Below, piece after piece: positions 28,385 to 29,029 of a DNA stretch of 29,029 nt. The first letter of the stretch is position 1, and each line of letters starts with the position of its first letter. The notes under the pieces were generated by a model. That model did no database searches and was not told the origin of the DNA. It saw nothing but the letters and a program-made list of their open reading frames with translations. Source of the stretch: Mastigamoeba balamuthi (lineage: Eukaryota; Evosea; Mastigamoebida; Mastigamoebidae); the NCBI GenBank assembly GCA_902651635.1, contig CACRSC010000071.1, positions 133,842 through 162,870 on the forward strand, read 5' to 3'. The position numbers and the translations under genes were made by a program.

Positions 28385-29029
28385 TTAGTGGGCAATGGAG
28401 TTGGTGTTGGAGAATGCGGCGAGAACCTGTCCCCACAGCCTCACACTGGGGCTCTCGTTGCAACAGCCAATCACGTACTCGAGCGACAGCACCAGCTTCC
28501 TCACGCTCTCCCTGCTCCCCTCTGCCGTCGCCTCCTCCGCCGCCTCCACCACAATGGCACTCCACATCCGCCTCTCCCCAAACACCTTCCCCGCTGCCTC
28601 CCTCTCCACAGCCCCCCACGTCTCCACCATCGCCTCCCACGCCCCCACCTCGTCCTCGGTGTCGTCCACTGCCTGCTGGACCCCTGTGCGCAGCGTCGCC
28701 CACAGCTGCCTGCTCACGGGGCACTCCACTGTCCTCCCCGCCTGCTCCGCGGCCACCGCGATACACTCGCACATCCTCCGAGCTGGCCCCGAGGTCTCTC
28801 CGTTGGCCGACGCGGTCCTTCTTGCAGCGAGCACCGACTGTTGTATCGCGGGCAGCCTCTGGCCCGGCGGCATCGCGAGAAGAGCCAGGGGCCTCGCAGT
28901 GGGCCCAGCAGCAGCTCCATTGTCGGATGCGCCGGACAGCAGAGCGAAGCCCCTCACAGTGGCGCCCGTGTGCTGGATGCTCGCGCTGTCCAGCGTCGGC
29001 ATTGCTGGCTGACTGCCCTCTGCTCCCTG
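28385..29029 (-). CDS. C-terminal part of another caspase/gluzincin-family protein (continues beyond the right edge)
   Basis: The frame is open to the right edge, with its stop at 28,385-28,387. It is homologous from end to end with the last 200 residues of the large gene: HTGATVRGFALL (HTSETLRGFLLL there), GPARRMCECIA, TVECPVSRQLW, AAGKVFGERRMWSAI, LSLEYVIGCCNESPSVRLWG and a final SNTNS. The Met at 29,002 is internal, since the frame and the homology run on past it. Differences fall mostly in the linker between the HTG segment and GPARR. The preserved frame suggests an intact, expressed gene. Whether it has the caspase domain and an intact HExxH cannot be seen here. Confidence 0.8.
   Translation of the reverse strand, partial: QGAEGSQPAMPTLDSASIQHTGATVRGFALLSGASDNGAAAGPTARPLALLAMPPGQRLPAIQQSVLAARRTASANGETSGPARRMCECIAVAAEQAGRTVECPVSRQLWATLRTGVQQAVDDTEDEVGAWEAMVETWGAVEREAAGKVFGERRMWSAIVVEAAEEATAEGSRESVRKLVLSLEYVIGCCNESPSVRLWGQVLAAFSNTNSIAH

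Noticed and set aside
1-29029. CRISPR arrays, rRNA genes and bacterial operon signals
   Set aside because: No regularly spaced repeats, no rRNA-like blocks, and the genes are spliced eukaryotic genes.

Overview
This is a GC-rich piece of a nuclear genome from an intron-bearing eukaryote. At least ten genes carry short spliceosomal introns (43 to 335 bp, mostly 65-85 bp). I worked out exon joins by hand: phases match at every proposed intron of seven complete genes, and each summed coding length is a multiple of three (importin alpha, phosphotransferase, EHD, caspase-like, ankyrin-like, inositol phosphatase, TXNDC15-like). Donors are mostly GTGCGC or GTCCGN rather than GTRAGT. The gene content fits a free-living unicellular protist. 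An amoebozoan is possible, but nothing in the window names the species.

Left part (1-10,643): compact conserved genes with 90-200 bp spacers. In order: the 3' end of a possible RPAP2/Rtr1-like gene (+); a GNAT acetyltransferase (-); a TXNDC15-like membrane thioredoxin-fold protein (+); importin alpha (-); a CDP-alcohol phosphotransferase that makes phosphatidylethanolamine or phosphatidylcholine (-); and an EHD-family membrane-remodelling ATPase (+). The last two share a 148-bp divergent promoter with a perfect 18-bp palindrome.

Right part (10,644-29,029): looser, lineage-specific and duplicated. Its centre is a 1,812-aa gene (-, 10,934-16,592) joining a C2-like domain, a caspase/metacaspase-like protease with its His/Cys dyad, about 900 residues of helical sequence and an M4-like gluzincin metalloprotease domain. 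In that domain HExxH reads HTSSH, so the zinc ligands remain and the catalytic Glu is lost. A decayed fragment (27,554-27,892) and the C-terminal end of a further copy (28,385 to the right edge) show this is a family. Head-to-head with the big gene is a repeat protein with ankyrin-like PPY repeats. A frameshifted duplicate of it lies about 2.3 kb away, beyond a decayed retrotransposon-like stretch. Next come two paralogues sharing an N-terminal module (MWNR start), a secreted, probably GPI-anchored MINPP-type phosphatase (+), and a 5'-truncated, apparently frameshifted AlbA_2/GHKL-ATPase gene (-).

The left genes serve core functions (nuclear import, phospholipid synthesis, endocytic recycling, ER or ciliary membrane). 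The right half looks like a duplication-prone accessory block, and the protease-fusion family is the most novel item.
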